A stretch of 21,979 nucleotides of DNA from a virus: the IMG/VR virus record IMGVR_UViG_3300025598_000200, positions 1 through 21,979 of that record; one strand, given 5' to 3'. The notes under the pieces were generated by a model. That model had not been told where the DNA came from, made no database searches, and was given only the letters and a program-made list of their open reading frames with translations. The position numbers and the translations under genes were made by a program. Each line of letters starts with the position of its first letter. Position 1 is the stretch's first letter. Of this stretch, positions 7,701-13,629 are shown one piece after another.

Positions 7701-8956
7701 CGGCTGTGTTGACCAATGCCACGGGTCTGCCTCTTACATCGGGCGTGACTGGCATATTGCCTATAGCTAACGGCGGTACAGGCATTTCGGCCTTTGGTAC
7801 GGGTGTGCAAACGGCACTAGGCCAAAACGTCACTGGGTCGGGCGGGATTGTCTTGCAAACATCGCCAACCATTACAACCCCAATTATTGCTACAATCAAT
7901 TCTGGTACAGGCAATGCATTGACTTTGCAGTCAAACAACACGACTGCTTTGACGATTGATACATCGCAGAATGTGGGGATTGGTACAACGTCTCTTTCTG
8001 CTAGGTTAGTAGTAAATGGCGGCACTGGCAATTCACAAGTGCGCTGGGAAGTTAACAATTCCTCATACGCACAAGAAGTTGTGACAAATGCGGCACAAAG
8101 TGCGTATTTGTATAAAAGCACTGACGCATCATACCATGTTTGGAAAGTTGCTAGCAGCGAACAAATGCGTATTGATTCTTCCGGCAACGTAGGGATTGGG
8201 ACGACATCGCCACAAACAAAATTGCAAATTCAAGGTTCACAAGCATCTGGAACCGCTAATGTTCTTTATCTTGATAATAGTAGCACGACAGGAACAACGC
8301 TTGCATCAGTCAGTTTTTCAAATGCTGGAACCGTAAAAGCGTCTATTGCGGCTTGTGTGGCTGGCGATGGCTACATGACGTTCAGCAACAACAGTAATAC
8401 TGAAAAAATGCGCCTTGATGCCAACGGCAATCTGCTGGTGGGGACGACAAGCACGTTAAACAATGCAAAACTCACCATTGTTCAAACGGGTCAAACAAAC
8501 GTCGTTAACCGCAATAGCGCAACTGCTGCTGGGAAATTTTGGAATAGCGTTTACATTGATAGTAGTAACTCTTGTTTAATTATTAATCAAAACAATGTTG
8601 GTGTTTACATAGCGGATGGCGCGACTGCGTGGTCAGCAAACTCTGATGAACGCTTAAAGGACATCATTGCGCCAATAACATCTGCGCTTGAAGGCGTAAA
8701 ATCATTTCGGGCTGTAAAATATAGTTGGAAAAGTGATGATGCTAAAACGCCACATGTTGGATTGATCGCACAAGACGTACAAAAGGTTTTGCCGGAAGTT
8801 GTGCATAGCGCAAAATTGCCGCTGTCAGATGACCAGACTGAGTATTTAGGCGTTGCATACACTGAAGTGATCCCGCTTCTCGTCGCCGCCCTTCAAGAAG
8901 CAGTCGCAAAAATTGATGCCCTTGAAACTCGTATAGCTACACTGGAGAAAAAGTAA
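4742..8956 (+). CDS. Long tail fibre / tail spike with C-terminal S74 intramolecular chaperone
   Basis: 1404 residues, ATG at 4742. Residues 1-40 ('TTAALTGSEYVEAVQSNTSV') are a usual virion-attachment end. Most of the body is Thr/Ser/Gly-rich with repeated 'GTVTSIT' plus 'GGTITTSGTISL' units near residues 45, 153, 322 and 878, 'NGGTGL' units, and an 'ATKQYVD' element near 505. Residues about 548-600 are a beta module ('NHGLSIGDMIVFNS'); 640-730 contain 'QSAGLQNGAYYVSQVG' and 'PWILTRATDA', a fibre module common in phages. Three 'NVGIGTTS'-type units lie near 1075, 1146 and 1226. Residues 1301-1404 are a peptidase S74 chaperone: 'SDERLK' supplies the Ser1301/Lys1306 dyad, with 'VGLIAQDVQKVLPEVV' and a final coiled coil. 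The domain should assist trimerisation and then cut itself off before Ser1301. Role: receptor binding. The stop overlaps the next ATG by one base. Confidence 0.92.
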   Translation: MSNTTILNLPTTAALTGSEYVEAVQSNTSVRVTTQQIANLNANTGTVTSITASAPLSGGTITTTGTIGLQSSGVTNAYLAPMATFTIKGNNTAGSANPQDLTGPQVLSLIAGAPLASPAFTGTPTAPTPLSSDNSTTIATTAFVKAQSYGGGTVTSITAGAGLNGGTITTSGTISLPTTGVAPGSYGDGADVATFTVDSYGRITSASTSAITPATIGAVPTSRTITAGTGLTGGGDLSANRTLSLSPITSGYILANETGVSAAPTGVSLSSLIDYALGNTQGQILYRAASNWQPLDPGFSGQLLQTGGAGANPSWKTVTGAGTVTSVNASGGTTGMSFSGGPITVSGTLTLGGTLGTANGGTGLTSFTSGGALYATSTSALTTGTLPVTAGGTGVTTSTGSGSVVLSNSPTLVTPTLGAASATSLTLFSPLTVPNGGTGLSSVTGYLKGAGTTISGVSTIPNSDLANSSVTIGTTNIALGATASTLAGLTSVTVTQGPTAALQLATKQYVDNNVAAGLDIHPAVAADVDSNLSATYAQGGTTPTVTTITSNVLTTSTNHGLSIGDMIVFNSTTNGITSGTPYFVFTTPALNTLTIASDYGGPQVTTLTDGSGLTITSRANSGVGATLTSTGTGPLVYEGYTAGLNDRILLVGQSAGLQNGAYYVSQVGVASVSPWILTRATDANKYIPNSASGLDQGAYFLVTGGSDAGEAYALSTTGILIIGTTSLSFAQFSQVPAYTAGTGLTLSGTQFSITNTAVSANSYGSSTAIPTFTVNAQGQLTAASTAAVIAPAGTLSGTTLNASVVSSSLTSVGTIGTGVWQGTAVGPTYGGTGQTSYLTGDLLYASATNTLSKLGIGAAGTVLTSNGTNVSWSATYAGTVTSVAQTFTGGIISVSGSPITTSGTLALTVAGTSGGIPYFSSGTTWASSAALAANAIVVGGGAGAAPSTITTGTGVVSAIGNAVTGSGGIVLQTSPSLTTPNLGTPSAAVLTNATGLPLTSGVTGILPIANGGTGISAFGTGVQTALGQNVTGSGGIVLQTSPTITTPIIATINSGTGNALTLQSNNTTALTIDTSQNVGIGTTSLSARLVVNGGTGNSQVRWEVNNSSYAQEVVTNAAQSAYLYKSTDASYHVWKVASSEQMRIDSSGNVGIGTTSPQTKLQIQGSQASGTANVLYLDNSSTTGTTLASVSFSNAGTVKASIAACVAGDGYMTFSNNSNTEKMRLDANGNLLVGTTSTLNNAKLTIVQTGQTNVVNRNSATAAGKFWNSVYIDSSNSCLIINQNNVGVYIADGATAWSANSDERLKDIIAPITSALEGVKSFRAVKYSWKSDDAKTPHVGLIAQDVQKVLPEVVHSAKLPLSDDQTEYLGVAYTEVIPLLVAALQEAVAKIDALETRIATLEKK
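5421..5443 (+). repeat. 23-base direct repeat shared by both fibre genes, copy 1
   Basis: These 23 bases are identical to 10404-10426 in the second fibre gene. They encode Ala/Thr-Gly-Thr-Gly-Leu-Thr-Gly-Gly in the same frame in both genes, inside the Thr/Gly repeat module. Perfect identity including third codon positions stands out from the surrounding diverged repeats. Confidence 0.8.
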
Positions 8957-9297
8957 TGGCCAACACATACACTTGGACAATTAATCAACTGGACTGCTAT
9001 CCAGCCTATGCGGGCCAGACGGATGTCGTGACGACCATCCACTGGACACTGAGCGGGTCTGACGGCGCAACGCCAACACCTCACACTGGTTCGGTTTACG
9101 GAACGGTCAATGTGAAGTATGATGCTGGTGAGCCATTTACGCCATACGCGCAGCTTACACAAGCGCAAGTGGTGGGGTGGGTTACAACGGCCCTCGGACC
9201 AGCACAAGTGGCTGCATATGAGGCAAACATTGACAACCAGATCGCGCAACAAATTAGCCCCAACCCGATTTCTCCTCCGCTGCCTTGGGTGAATTAA
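8956..9297 (+). CDS. Small fibre-associated protein, DUF7936-like
   Basis: 113 residues, ATG at 8956 overlapping the fibre stop codon (TAATG), so probably translationally coupled to it. It starts 'YTWTINQLDCYPAYAGQTDV' and continues with 'VHWTLSG'-type strands ('TTIHWTLSGSDG'), then 'GSVYGTVNVKYDAGEPFTPY' and a helical 'LTQAQVVGWVTTALG' region, ending in a Pro-rich tail 'ISPNPISPPLPWVN'. I recognise this as a small phage protein family of unknown function that I recall as DUF7936. It could be a fibre chaperone, a fibre tip adaptor or a structural cap. The 'VKYDxxxxPFT' segment resembles one in the 83-residue protein at 10737, which follows the second fibre. The reading frame is clearly real; the role is inferred from position. 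Confidence 0.7.
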   Translation: MANTYTWTINQLDCYPAYAGQTDVVTTIHWTLSGSDGATPTPHTGSVYGTVNVKYDAGEPFTPYAQLTQAQVVGWVTTALGPAQVAAYEANIDNQIAQQISPNPISPPLPWVN

Positions 9298-9298
9298 A

Positions 9299-10735
9299 AT
9301 GGCCAGTTCGTACACAACCAATAAGGGCTTAGAAAAGCCGGGATACAACGACTACGTTAACTCGTGGAACGTGCCGCTTAATAGCGACATGGACGTGGTT
9401 GATTCGTCCTTGGGAAGCACTTATTCGGTTGCGCTTACGAACGCCAATGTCAATTTGACACAAGCCAACTGCCAGAATGCCCGCATTAAGTTGACGGGCC
9501 TTCTGTCGGCAAACGTCACCATTTACTTCCCAGCCGGTGTCGGTGGCTTCTTCATCATCCAAAACACCACCACGGGCGCTTATACTGTCACTCTGGCCTC
9601 TGCTGGCGGCGGCACTTATGTAGCGGCCTCTGGTGGAAATGGCGTGACGCAGAGCACATTTATTTTCTCTGACGGCACAAACATCACGTTTGCCGATGAC
9701 TTACGCCTGCAATTGAATGCTGGTGCTGGTATCTCGATTAGCGCTGGCAATAACCCGACGATCAGCAATACGGGTGTGCTGTCCTTCAATACTCGCACGG
9801 GTTCGGTGTCATTGACATCTAGTGATGTTACGACCGCTTTAGGTTACACACCGCCAACACCCACTGGAACGGGTGCATCTGGCACTTGGGCCATCAATAT
9901 TTCTGGTAATGCCGCCACTGTCACCAACGGTTTAACAACGTCTAATTTTAACTCATATGCGCCAACCCTAACAGGTACGGGCGCTTCTGGAACTTGGGGC
10001 ATTAACATTACTGGTAATGCTGCTACTGTTACAAATGGCCTAACAACTTCAAATTATAACTCTTACGCACCCACTTTAACTGGTGGGAACGCTTCCGGCA
10101 CTTGGGGCATTAACGTATCCGGCAATGCCGCTACGGTCACCAATGGCGTGTATAACAATGGCGGCACATACGGCATCAACATTTCCGGCAATGCTGCAAC
10201 TGTTACCAATGGCGTATACAACAACAGCGGTACTTATAGCATCAACATCACGGGCAGTTCTGGTTACGCATCGACTGCCGGTACAGTTTCTGGTGGTTAT
10301 GTTTCCGCTGTCTATGCCGGTTCGGGCATTTCAGTTAATGCTAACCAAGGCGCGATTACTATCTCGTCCACACTTGCTGGCGGAACTGTAACCTCGGTTG
10401 CGACTGGTACGGGATTAACCGGCGGCACAATCACAACAAGCGGCACTATATCTCTTGTTACAACTTTTGGCGCTGTTGGAACTTATGCTATTCTTCGGTA
10501 TGTGGGAACTGGCACTGCAAATTATAACGCTGGCACTACATATGCTGGAAGCAATTTAAGATGGGCTTACATGTTTTTAGGCGGGCAAAACACACCAGTT
10601 GGGGGAATGGGAACTAGTGGTGATGGTGCTGCTGTAAGTGGTACATGGCAGGCAATGAATGGCCTTCATTTGCAAAGTGGTGGTGGATGTTGCAGTGGAT
10701 TATCGGGCGGCGGTTTATTTGTGAGGATTGCATAA
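9299..10735 (+). CDS. Second tail fibre protein with tandem repeats
   Basis: 478 residues, ATG at 9299, one base after the previous stop. Residues 1-35 ('NKGLEKPGYNDYVNSWNVPL') match the N-terminal attachment end seen in many aquatic phage fibres. A beta region (about 40-135) follows. Residues about 186-325 hold tandem copies of 'GTWGINISGNAATVTNG', first in 36-residue and then in 22-residue periods. Near residue 362 comes a 'GTVTSVATGTGLTGGTITTS' unit shared with the 1404-residue fibre. The last 90 residues (for example 'GSNLRWAYMF', 'SGTWQAM' and final 'GGLFVRIA') look like a compact receptor-binding tip and contain an unusual Cys-Cys pair. No S74 domain is present, so folding may need a separate chaperone; the small gene following is a candidate. 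Fibre identity is strong; receptor is unknown. Confidence 0.88.
   Translation: MASSYTTNKGLEKPGYNDYVNSWNVPLNSDMDVVDSSLGSTYSVALTNANVNLTQANCQNARIKLTGLLSANVTIYFPAGVGGFFIIQNTTTGAYTVTLASAGGGTYVAASGGNGVTQSTFIFSDGTNITFADDLRLQLNAGAGISISAGNNPTISNTGVLSFNTRTGSVSLTSSDVTTALGYTPPTPTGTGASGTWAINISGNAATVTNGLTTSNFNSYAPTLTGTGASGTWGINITGNAATVTNGLTTSNYNSYAPTLTGGNASGTWGINVSGNAATVTNGVYNNGGTYGINISGNAATVTNGVYNNSGTYSINITGSSGYASTAGTVSGGYVSAVYAGSGISVNANQGAITISSTLAGGTVTSVATGTGLTGGTITTSGTISLVTTFGAVGTYAILRYVGTGTANYNAGTTYAGSNLRWAYMFLGGQNTPVGGMGTSGDGAAVSGTWQAMNGLHLQSGGGCCSGLSGGGLFVRIA
9854..10273 (+). repeat. Tandem repeat array in the second fibre gene (108-bp and 66-bp units)
   Basis: Units begin with Pro-Thr codons at 9854, 9962 and 10070, exactly 108 bases (36 codons) apart, the third being cut short. 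They are followed by two 66-base (22-codon) units starting at 10148 and 10214. All encode a version of the 'INISGNAATVTNG' core; the short units replace the linker by 'VYNNGGTYG'. Bases differ mostly at third positions, so the array is old but could still recombine and change fibre length. Confidence 0.9.
10404..10426 (+). repeat. 23-base direct repeat shared by both fibre genes, copy 2
   Basis: Identical to 5421-5443; both copies are in direct orientation and in the same codon frame, about 5 kb apart. They could serve as a recombination point between the two fibre genes, or reflect recent exchange of this module. Confidence 0.8.
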
Positions 10736-10736
10736 T

Positions 10737-10988
10737 ATGAGCAAAGTTGAAAAAGTATCTCACCCAATTTATGCAAGTGAGGACCAAACGCGCATAGATT
10801 GCATGGTTAAGTTCGATACCGTTCCAGTAGAGATACCGTTTACGGCTGATAAAAATGATACCGAAGATCATGGTCGCGCATTGTATGACGCACTTGTATC
10901 TGGTGCATATGGAGAAATTGCGGCCTATGTGCCTCCTGCGGCTCCGATAATTGATCCCGCAAAACAAGTTGGACCAAAGGTGCTGTAA
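10737..10988 (+). CDS. Small protein following fibre; possible fibre assembly partner
   Basis: 83 residues. I chose ATG 10737, with GAGG at 10723-10726 upstream; an in-frame TTG at 10728 lies too close to that site. The sequence is acidic and soluble: strands up to 'IDCMVKFDTVPVEIPFTADK' (about 20-39), a helix 'DHGRALYDALVSGAYG', then a Pro-rich segment 'AAYVPPAAPIIDPAK'. It resembles in outline small proteins coded after phage fibre genes, and its 'VKFDxxxxxxPFT' part is like one in the 113-residue protein after the first fibre. Its stop overlaps the cupin start by one base (TAATG). I do not recognise a named family. A chaperone-like or fibre-accessory role is inferred from position only. 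Confidence 0.6.
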   Translation: MSKVEKVSHPIYASEDQTRIDCMVKFDTVPVEIPFTADKNDTEDHGRALYDALVSGAYGEIAAYVPPAAPIIDPAKQVGPKVL

Positions 10989-11254
10989 TGCTGCAATCAA
11001 AACCATTAGAACTTGGTAAATTAAAGGGCACTATCTACGACTTTCCCAATGTGGGAGACGAACTCCCGCTTCATGTTCATACGGAAGATGACGTTCATAT
11101 TTCTATCTGTGCGAAAGGTTCTATAAAAGCCTTTGGCGAAGGGTGGGAAAGTGTTATATCTTCCGGCGCGGTACTTGATTGGGAACCCGGTCAATACCAT
11201 GGGTTCATTTCACTTGAGCCAAATTCTAGACTTGTAAACATCATAAAGGGTTAA
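10988..11254 (+). CDS. Small cupin-fold protein
   Basis: 88 residues, ATG at 10988 overlapping the previous stop. Both cupin motifs can be read: motif 1 'GDELPLHVHTEDDVH' gives G(x)5HxH with His29 and His31 and a further His37; motif 2 'GAVLDWEPGQYH' gives the PGxxH turn with Pro67-Gly68 and His71. The length is close to the minimum for a single cupin barrel. The glutamate usually found 3-4 residues after HxH is not obvious; Glu33 or His37 may substitute. Such proteins bind a metal ion and may be enzymes, sugar-binding or purely structural. Its setting after tail-fibre genes is compatible with modifying or stabilising a fibre, but an effect on host metabolism is equally possible. Fold assignment is good; substrate unknown. 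Confidence 0.72.
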   Translation: MLQSKPLELGKLKGTIYDFPNVGDELPLHVHTEDDVHISICAKGSIKAFGEGWESVISSGAVLDWEPGQYHGFISLEPNSRLVNIIKG

Positions 11255-11256
11255 AC

Positions 11257-11427
11257 ATGAATATCACTCTTACTTTGACTGTTGATGAAGTGAACTACAT
11301 CTTGAACGCTGTTGCGGCCCGTCCGTATGCAGAAGTGAAGGATTTGGTTGAAAAACTTCAAAAACAAGGTGCTGAAGAGCTGGCAAAAGCCCAAGCTGCC
11401 GAAGCACCGCAGCCACCGGCCCAGTAA
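11257..11427 (+). CDS. Small conserved phage protein (56 aa)
   Basis: A 56-residue frame from ATG 11257 to TAA 11425-11427, preceded by AAAGGG at 11245-11250. It starts 'MNITLTLTVDEVNYILNAVA', a strand then a helix, followed by 'RPYAEVKDLVEKLQKQG' and an Ala/Pro/Gln-rich tail. The pattern 'ITLTLxxxEVNxILxALxxxPYxxVxxLIxKxxxQ' is a small phage protein I recall from many aquatic and T4-like phages, usually near fibre or lysis genes, with no known function. No transmembrane segment or cysteine is present. The gene fills the gap between the cupin and the small membrane protein, with short spacers on both sides. A real gene is likely; role unknown. Confidence 0.75.
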   Translation: MNITLTLTVDEVNYILNAVAARPYAEVKDLVEKLQKQGAEELAKAQAAEAPQPPAQ

Positions 11428-11443
11428 CATTTAAGGTGCAGCC

Positions 11444-11638
11444 ATGAGCAACCAGCAGGAACACGACACAGTTATAGATGCCTCACTTGCTGGAGGAGCG
11501 ATTACGATGCCCATCTGGGCGGCAGAATTGAACGCATGGCTGCACCTACTCATGGCTATCCTTGGTACGGGCCTTTTACTTTACCGCAGCTACAAAGCAT
11601 ATAAGGAAGCAACAAAGCGTAAAATGGATGGGTCGTAA
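11444..11638 (+). CDS. Small single-span membrane protein, possible holin or holin regulator
   Basis: 64 residues, ATG at 11444 with AAGGTG at 11433-11438. It has a polar N-terminus, one hydrophobic helix at about residues 29-48 ('LNAWLHLLMAILGTGLLLYR') and a strongly basic C-terminus 'KAYKEATKRK'. By the positive-inside rule the C-terminus should be cytoplasmic. Size and layout fit a small phage holin or a regulator of one, and it stands at the head of the lysis-type block. Proteins with a weakly hydrophobic 'GAITMPIWAAEL' stretch before the main helix could form a second shallow span. Its stop codon overlaps the next ATG by one base. Holin function is inferred from size and context; a better holin candidate lies at 12111. 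Confidence 0.62.
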   Translation: MSNQQEHDTVIDASLAGGAITMPIWAAELNAWLHLLMAILGTGLLLYRSYKAYKEATKRKMDGS

Positions 11639-12105
11639 TGGATCCATTAACCATTTTGGCGGCAGCGCAAGCAGCTTATGCGGGCATACAAGCTGGGATT
11701 GCCGCTGGTAAAGAAATACAAGGCATGGCAGCCGACCTATCCGAGCTTTGGGGTAGTGTCGCAAAGCTGACCCACATGACCGCTGAAAAGCCGTCTACCA
11801 ATATATTCTCCACCAAGACAGCGGAACAGATAGCCATTGAGCGCTACACGGCTAAGGCCGAGGCTGTTAGTTTGGCGGAAAAAGCCAAGAACATGTTTAT
11901 CGGACAGTTTGGTCTTGCCGCTTGGGATCAAGTGCAGCGTGAAGTGATCAGCATCCGCAAAGAAATTGAACGTCAAAAGTATGAAGAAGAGCGTTTGGCA
12001 GAAGCTAGATTGGAAGACATCAAAGAAGCTGGTATTGTAACAGCTATTGTTTTGTTTGTGTTAAGTATAATGCTGGGCATAGGGATTATACTTTTACGGA
12101 GTTAA
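11638..12105 (+). CDS. Membrane protein with coiled coil and C-terminal anchor, unknown role
   Basis: 155 residues, ATG at 11638 overlapping the previous TAA. The first 33 residues are an Ala/Gly-rich helix ('ILAAAQAAYAGIQAG'). Residues 62-130 are strongly helical and charged, with a likely coiled coil ending 'EIERQKYEEERLAEARLEDI'. Residues about 132-153 ('GIVTAIVLFVLSIMLGIGII') form a single transmembrane helix, followed only by 'LLRS', making this a tail-anchored protein. I recall similar 'DPLTILA...GMAxDLSxLW' proteins upstream of phage holins, without known function. A spanin is unlikely, since an inner-membrane spanin has its span at the N-terminus. It may regulate the holin or be a separate membrane factor. 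Confident that it is a gene; function open. Confidence 0.65.
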   Translation: MDPLTILAAAQAAYAGIQAGIAAGKEIQGMAADLSELWGSVAKLTHMTAEKPSTNIFSTKTAEQIAIERYTAKAEAVSLAEKAKNMFIGQFGLAAWDQVQREVISIRKEIERQKYEEERLAEARLEDIKEAGIVTAIVLFVLSIMLGIGIILLRS

Positions 12106-12110
12106 GTATA

Positions 12111-12632
12111 ATGGACCTTGGCAAGTTTGGCTCTCTCATCGAAACCATTGCACCCACGATCGCAACAGCAATTGGCGGACCAGTTGCCGGTATGGCTGTT
12201 AAGGCACTTTCCACAGCCTTGTTAGGTCATGAAAACGGCTCTGAGGACGACATCAATACGGCTCTTGCATCTGCTTCACCGGACCAGATAGTGGCCATCA
12301 AGAATGCCGAAAACAACTTCAAAGTTCAAATGAAGAACCTCGACATCGACCTTGAGCGCATCTCTGCGTCAGATCGTGATTCGGCAAGAAAAATGCGAAT
12401 AGAAACAAAGGACTGGACACCAGACATCCTTTCGTTTGTTGTTGTCGTCGCGTGGGTTGTCATTCAGTTTTACATTTTTAGCCACGTCATTGAGCCGACG
12501 ATGAAAGAGCTTGTCGCTCGTGTGCTTGGAACGCTTGATGCTGCGTTAACCTTAGTTCTAAGTTTTTGGTTTGGCTCCTCCAATGGTAGCCGTCAAAAGG
12601 ATGACACATTAAACAATTTAAGGTCTAAGTAA
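12111..12632 (+). CDS. Phage holin of the 3-TM family
   Basis: 173 residues, ATG at 12111 with GGAG at 12099-12102. Residues 14-38 form a hydrophobic Ala/Gly helix ('APTIATAIGGPVAGMAVKAL'); a polar helical middle with 'LERISASDRDSARKM' follows; then two clear membrane spans at about 105-126 ('ILSFVVVVAWVVIQFYIF') and 133-155; then 'FGSSNGSRQKDDTL'. The 'ADRxSARxxxxxTxDxxP' region before the first strong span and the 'FGSSxGSxxK' tail are characteristic of the 3-TM phage and gene-transfer-agent holins. It would open the inner membrane for the endolysin encoded about 1 kb downstream. The next gene begins 31 bases later; that spacer contains its AGGA site and nothing else that I can see. Confidence 0.82.
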   Translation: MDLGKFGSLIETIAPTIATAIGGPVAGMAVKALSTALLGHENGSEDDINTALASASPDQIVAIKNAENNFKVQMKNLDIDLERISASDRDSARKMRIETKDWTPDILSFVVVVAWVVIQFYIFSHVIEPTMKELVARVLGTLDAALTLVLSFWFGSSNGSRQKDDTLNNLRSK

Positions 12633-12663
12633 TCCAACCGAATCAACAACGTAGGATCACTAA

Positions 12664-13629
12664 ATGTCCAAGGCAAATTCGACTAAACTAAATGCAGATG
12701 CTTATACAGACAAATTTACCTTCATTGACCTACCAGACAGTGACCTGCCCGTCGAGGAGCTCATAGAGTGGCGCAAGCGGCAATTCACACAAAAAGCAGA
12801 AGCCAAGACATCTCGCAAGCTTGTCTCGCTTAACGTCAACTTAAACGGTGTCTATGGCATTCTGCACATGGGTGATCCCCATGTTGACGATGACGGTTGT
12901 GACCTTGCGCTGCTTGAGCATCACATGAACCTTACCAACATCACCCCCAACCTTATGGCTGGCAATGTTGGTGATCTTCGCAATAACTGGATTGGCCGCT
13001 TGGCTCGGCTGTATGGCAATCAAGCAACATCGGCAAAGCAAGCCCGCATGATTGTCGAGTGGTTTTTGCGTAAGGTCAATTGGCTTTACATTGTGAACGG
13101 CAATCACGACTGCTGGAGCGGAACGGACGACCCTATCAAGTGGCTATGCCGTCAAATTGGCACACCAAACCAAGATCACGGCATTCGGTTGAACCTAAAG
13201 CACCGCCAAGGCCGAGACATCCGAATCAATTGTCGCCATGACTTCCAAGGACACAGCCAGTGGAACCCAGCTCACGGCGTATCCAAGGCGGCTCAAATGG
13301 GTTGGCGCGATCATATCCTTGTCTGTGGCCACAAACACGTTTTTGGCTACAATGTCACTAAAGATCCCATGACGGGCCTATGGTCGCATGCCATTCGGGT
13401 TGGTGCCTATAAGGTCTACGATGAGTTTGCCGATGCGAAGGGCTTCCCAGATCACAACCTGCCAGCATGCGTGACCATTGTTGACCCCAATGCACTGCGT
13501 GAAGAGGGCATTATTACTGTCATTATGGATGTTGATGCAGCTGCAGAGTGGTTACAATGGGCGAATCACCGTCAATCTCAAGTAAAGTCGGTTGAATCCA
13601 TCAGCAAAAGTAAGGGTTTCCGCAAATGA
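12664..13629 (+). CDS. Calcineurin-like metallophosphoesterase
   Basis: 321 residues, ATG at 12664 with TAGGA about 9 bases upstream. The metal-binding motifs of the family appear in order: 'GDPHVDD' (Asp71, His73), 'GNVGD' (Asn101, Asp104), 'GNHDC' (Asn147, His148, Asp149), 'RHD' (His192) and 'GHKH' (His223, His225). The N-terminal 60 residues are an extra polar segment. The family hydrolyses phosphomono- or phosphodiesters using two metal ions; the substrate cannot be read from the sequence. Nuclease, nucleotide phosphatase or lipid-phosphate activity are all possible. It sits between holin and endolysin, and its last four bases (ATGA) overlap the endolysin start, so the two are probably translationally coupled. 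I recall homologues in other aquatic phages. Fold and metal binding are secure; role in the phage is not. Confidence 0.9.
   Translation: MSKANSTKLNADAYTDKFTFIDLPDSDLPVEELIEWRKRQFTQKAEAKTSRKLVSLNVNLNGVYGILHMGDPHVDDDGCDLALLEHHMNLTNITPNLMAGNVGDLRNNWIGRLARLYGNQATSAKQARMIVEWFLRKVNWLYIVNGNHDCWSGTDDPIKWLCRQIGTPNQDHGIRLNLKHRQGRDIRINCRHDFQGHSQWNPAHGVSKAAQMGWRDHILVCGHKHVFGYNVTKDPMTGLWSHAIRVGAYKVYDEFADAKGFPDHNLPACVTIVDPNALREEGIITVIMDVDAAAEWLQWANHRQSQVKSVESISKSKGFRK

Noticed and set aside
7492-8187. Minus-strand open frame (231 codons) opposite the long fibre gene
   Set aside because: The product is Val/Pro/Thr-rich and mirrors the Thr/Gly repeat codons of the fibre; no ribosome binding site or neighbour supports it.
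9854-10273. CRISPR array suggested by regular repeats
   Set aside because: Units are whole codons in frame, diverge at third positions and have no unique spacers; they encode a fibre repeat.
10737-11427. Toxin-antitoxin or anti-defence cassette in the run of small genes
   Set aside because: The cupin and small conserved proteins show no toxin, antitoxin, anti-CRISPR or anti-restriction motifs; evidence only supports fibre accessory and unknown roles.
11638-12105. Inner-membrane spanin
   Set aside because: The membrane span is at the C-terminus, not the N-terminus, and no lipoprotein partner with a lipobox was found nearby.
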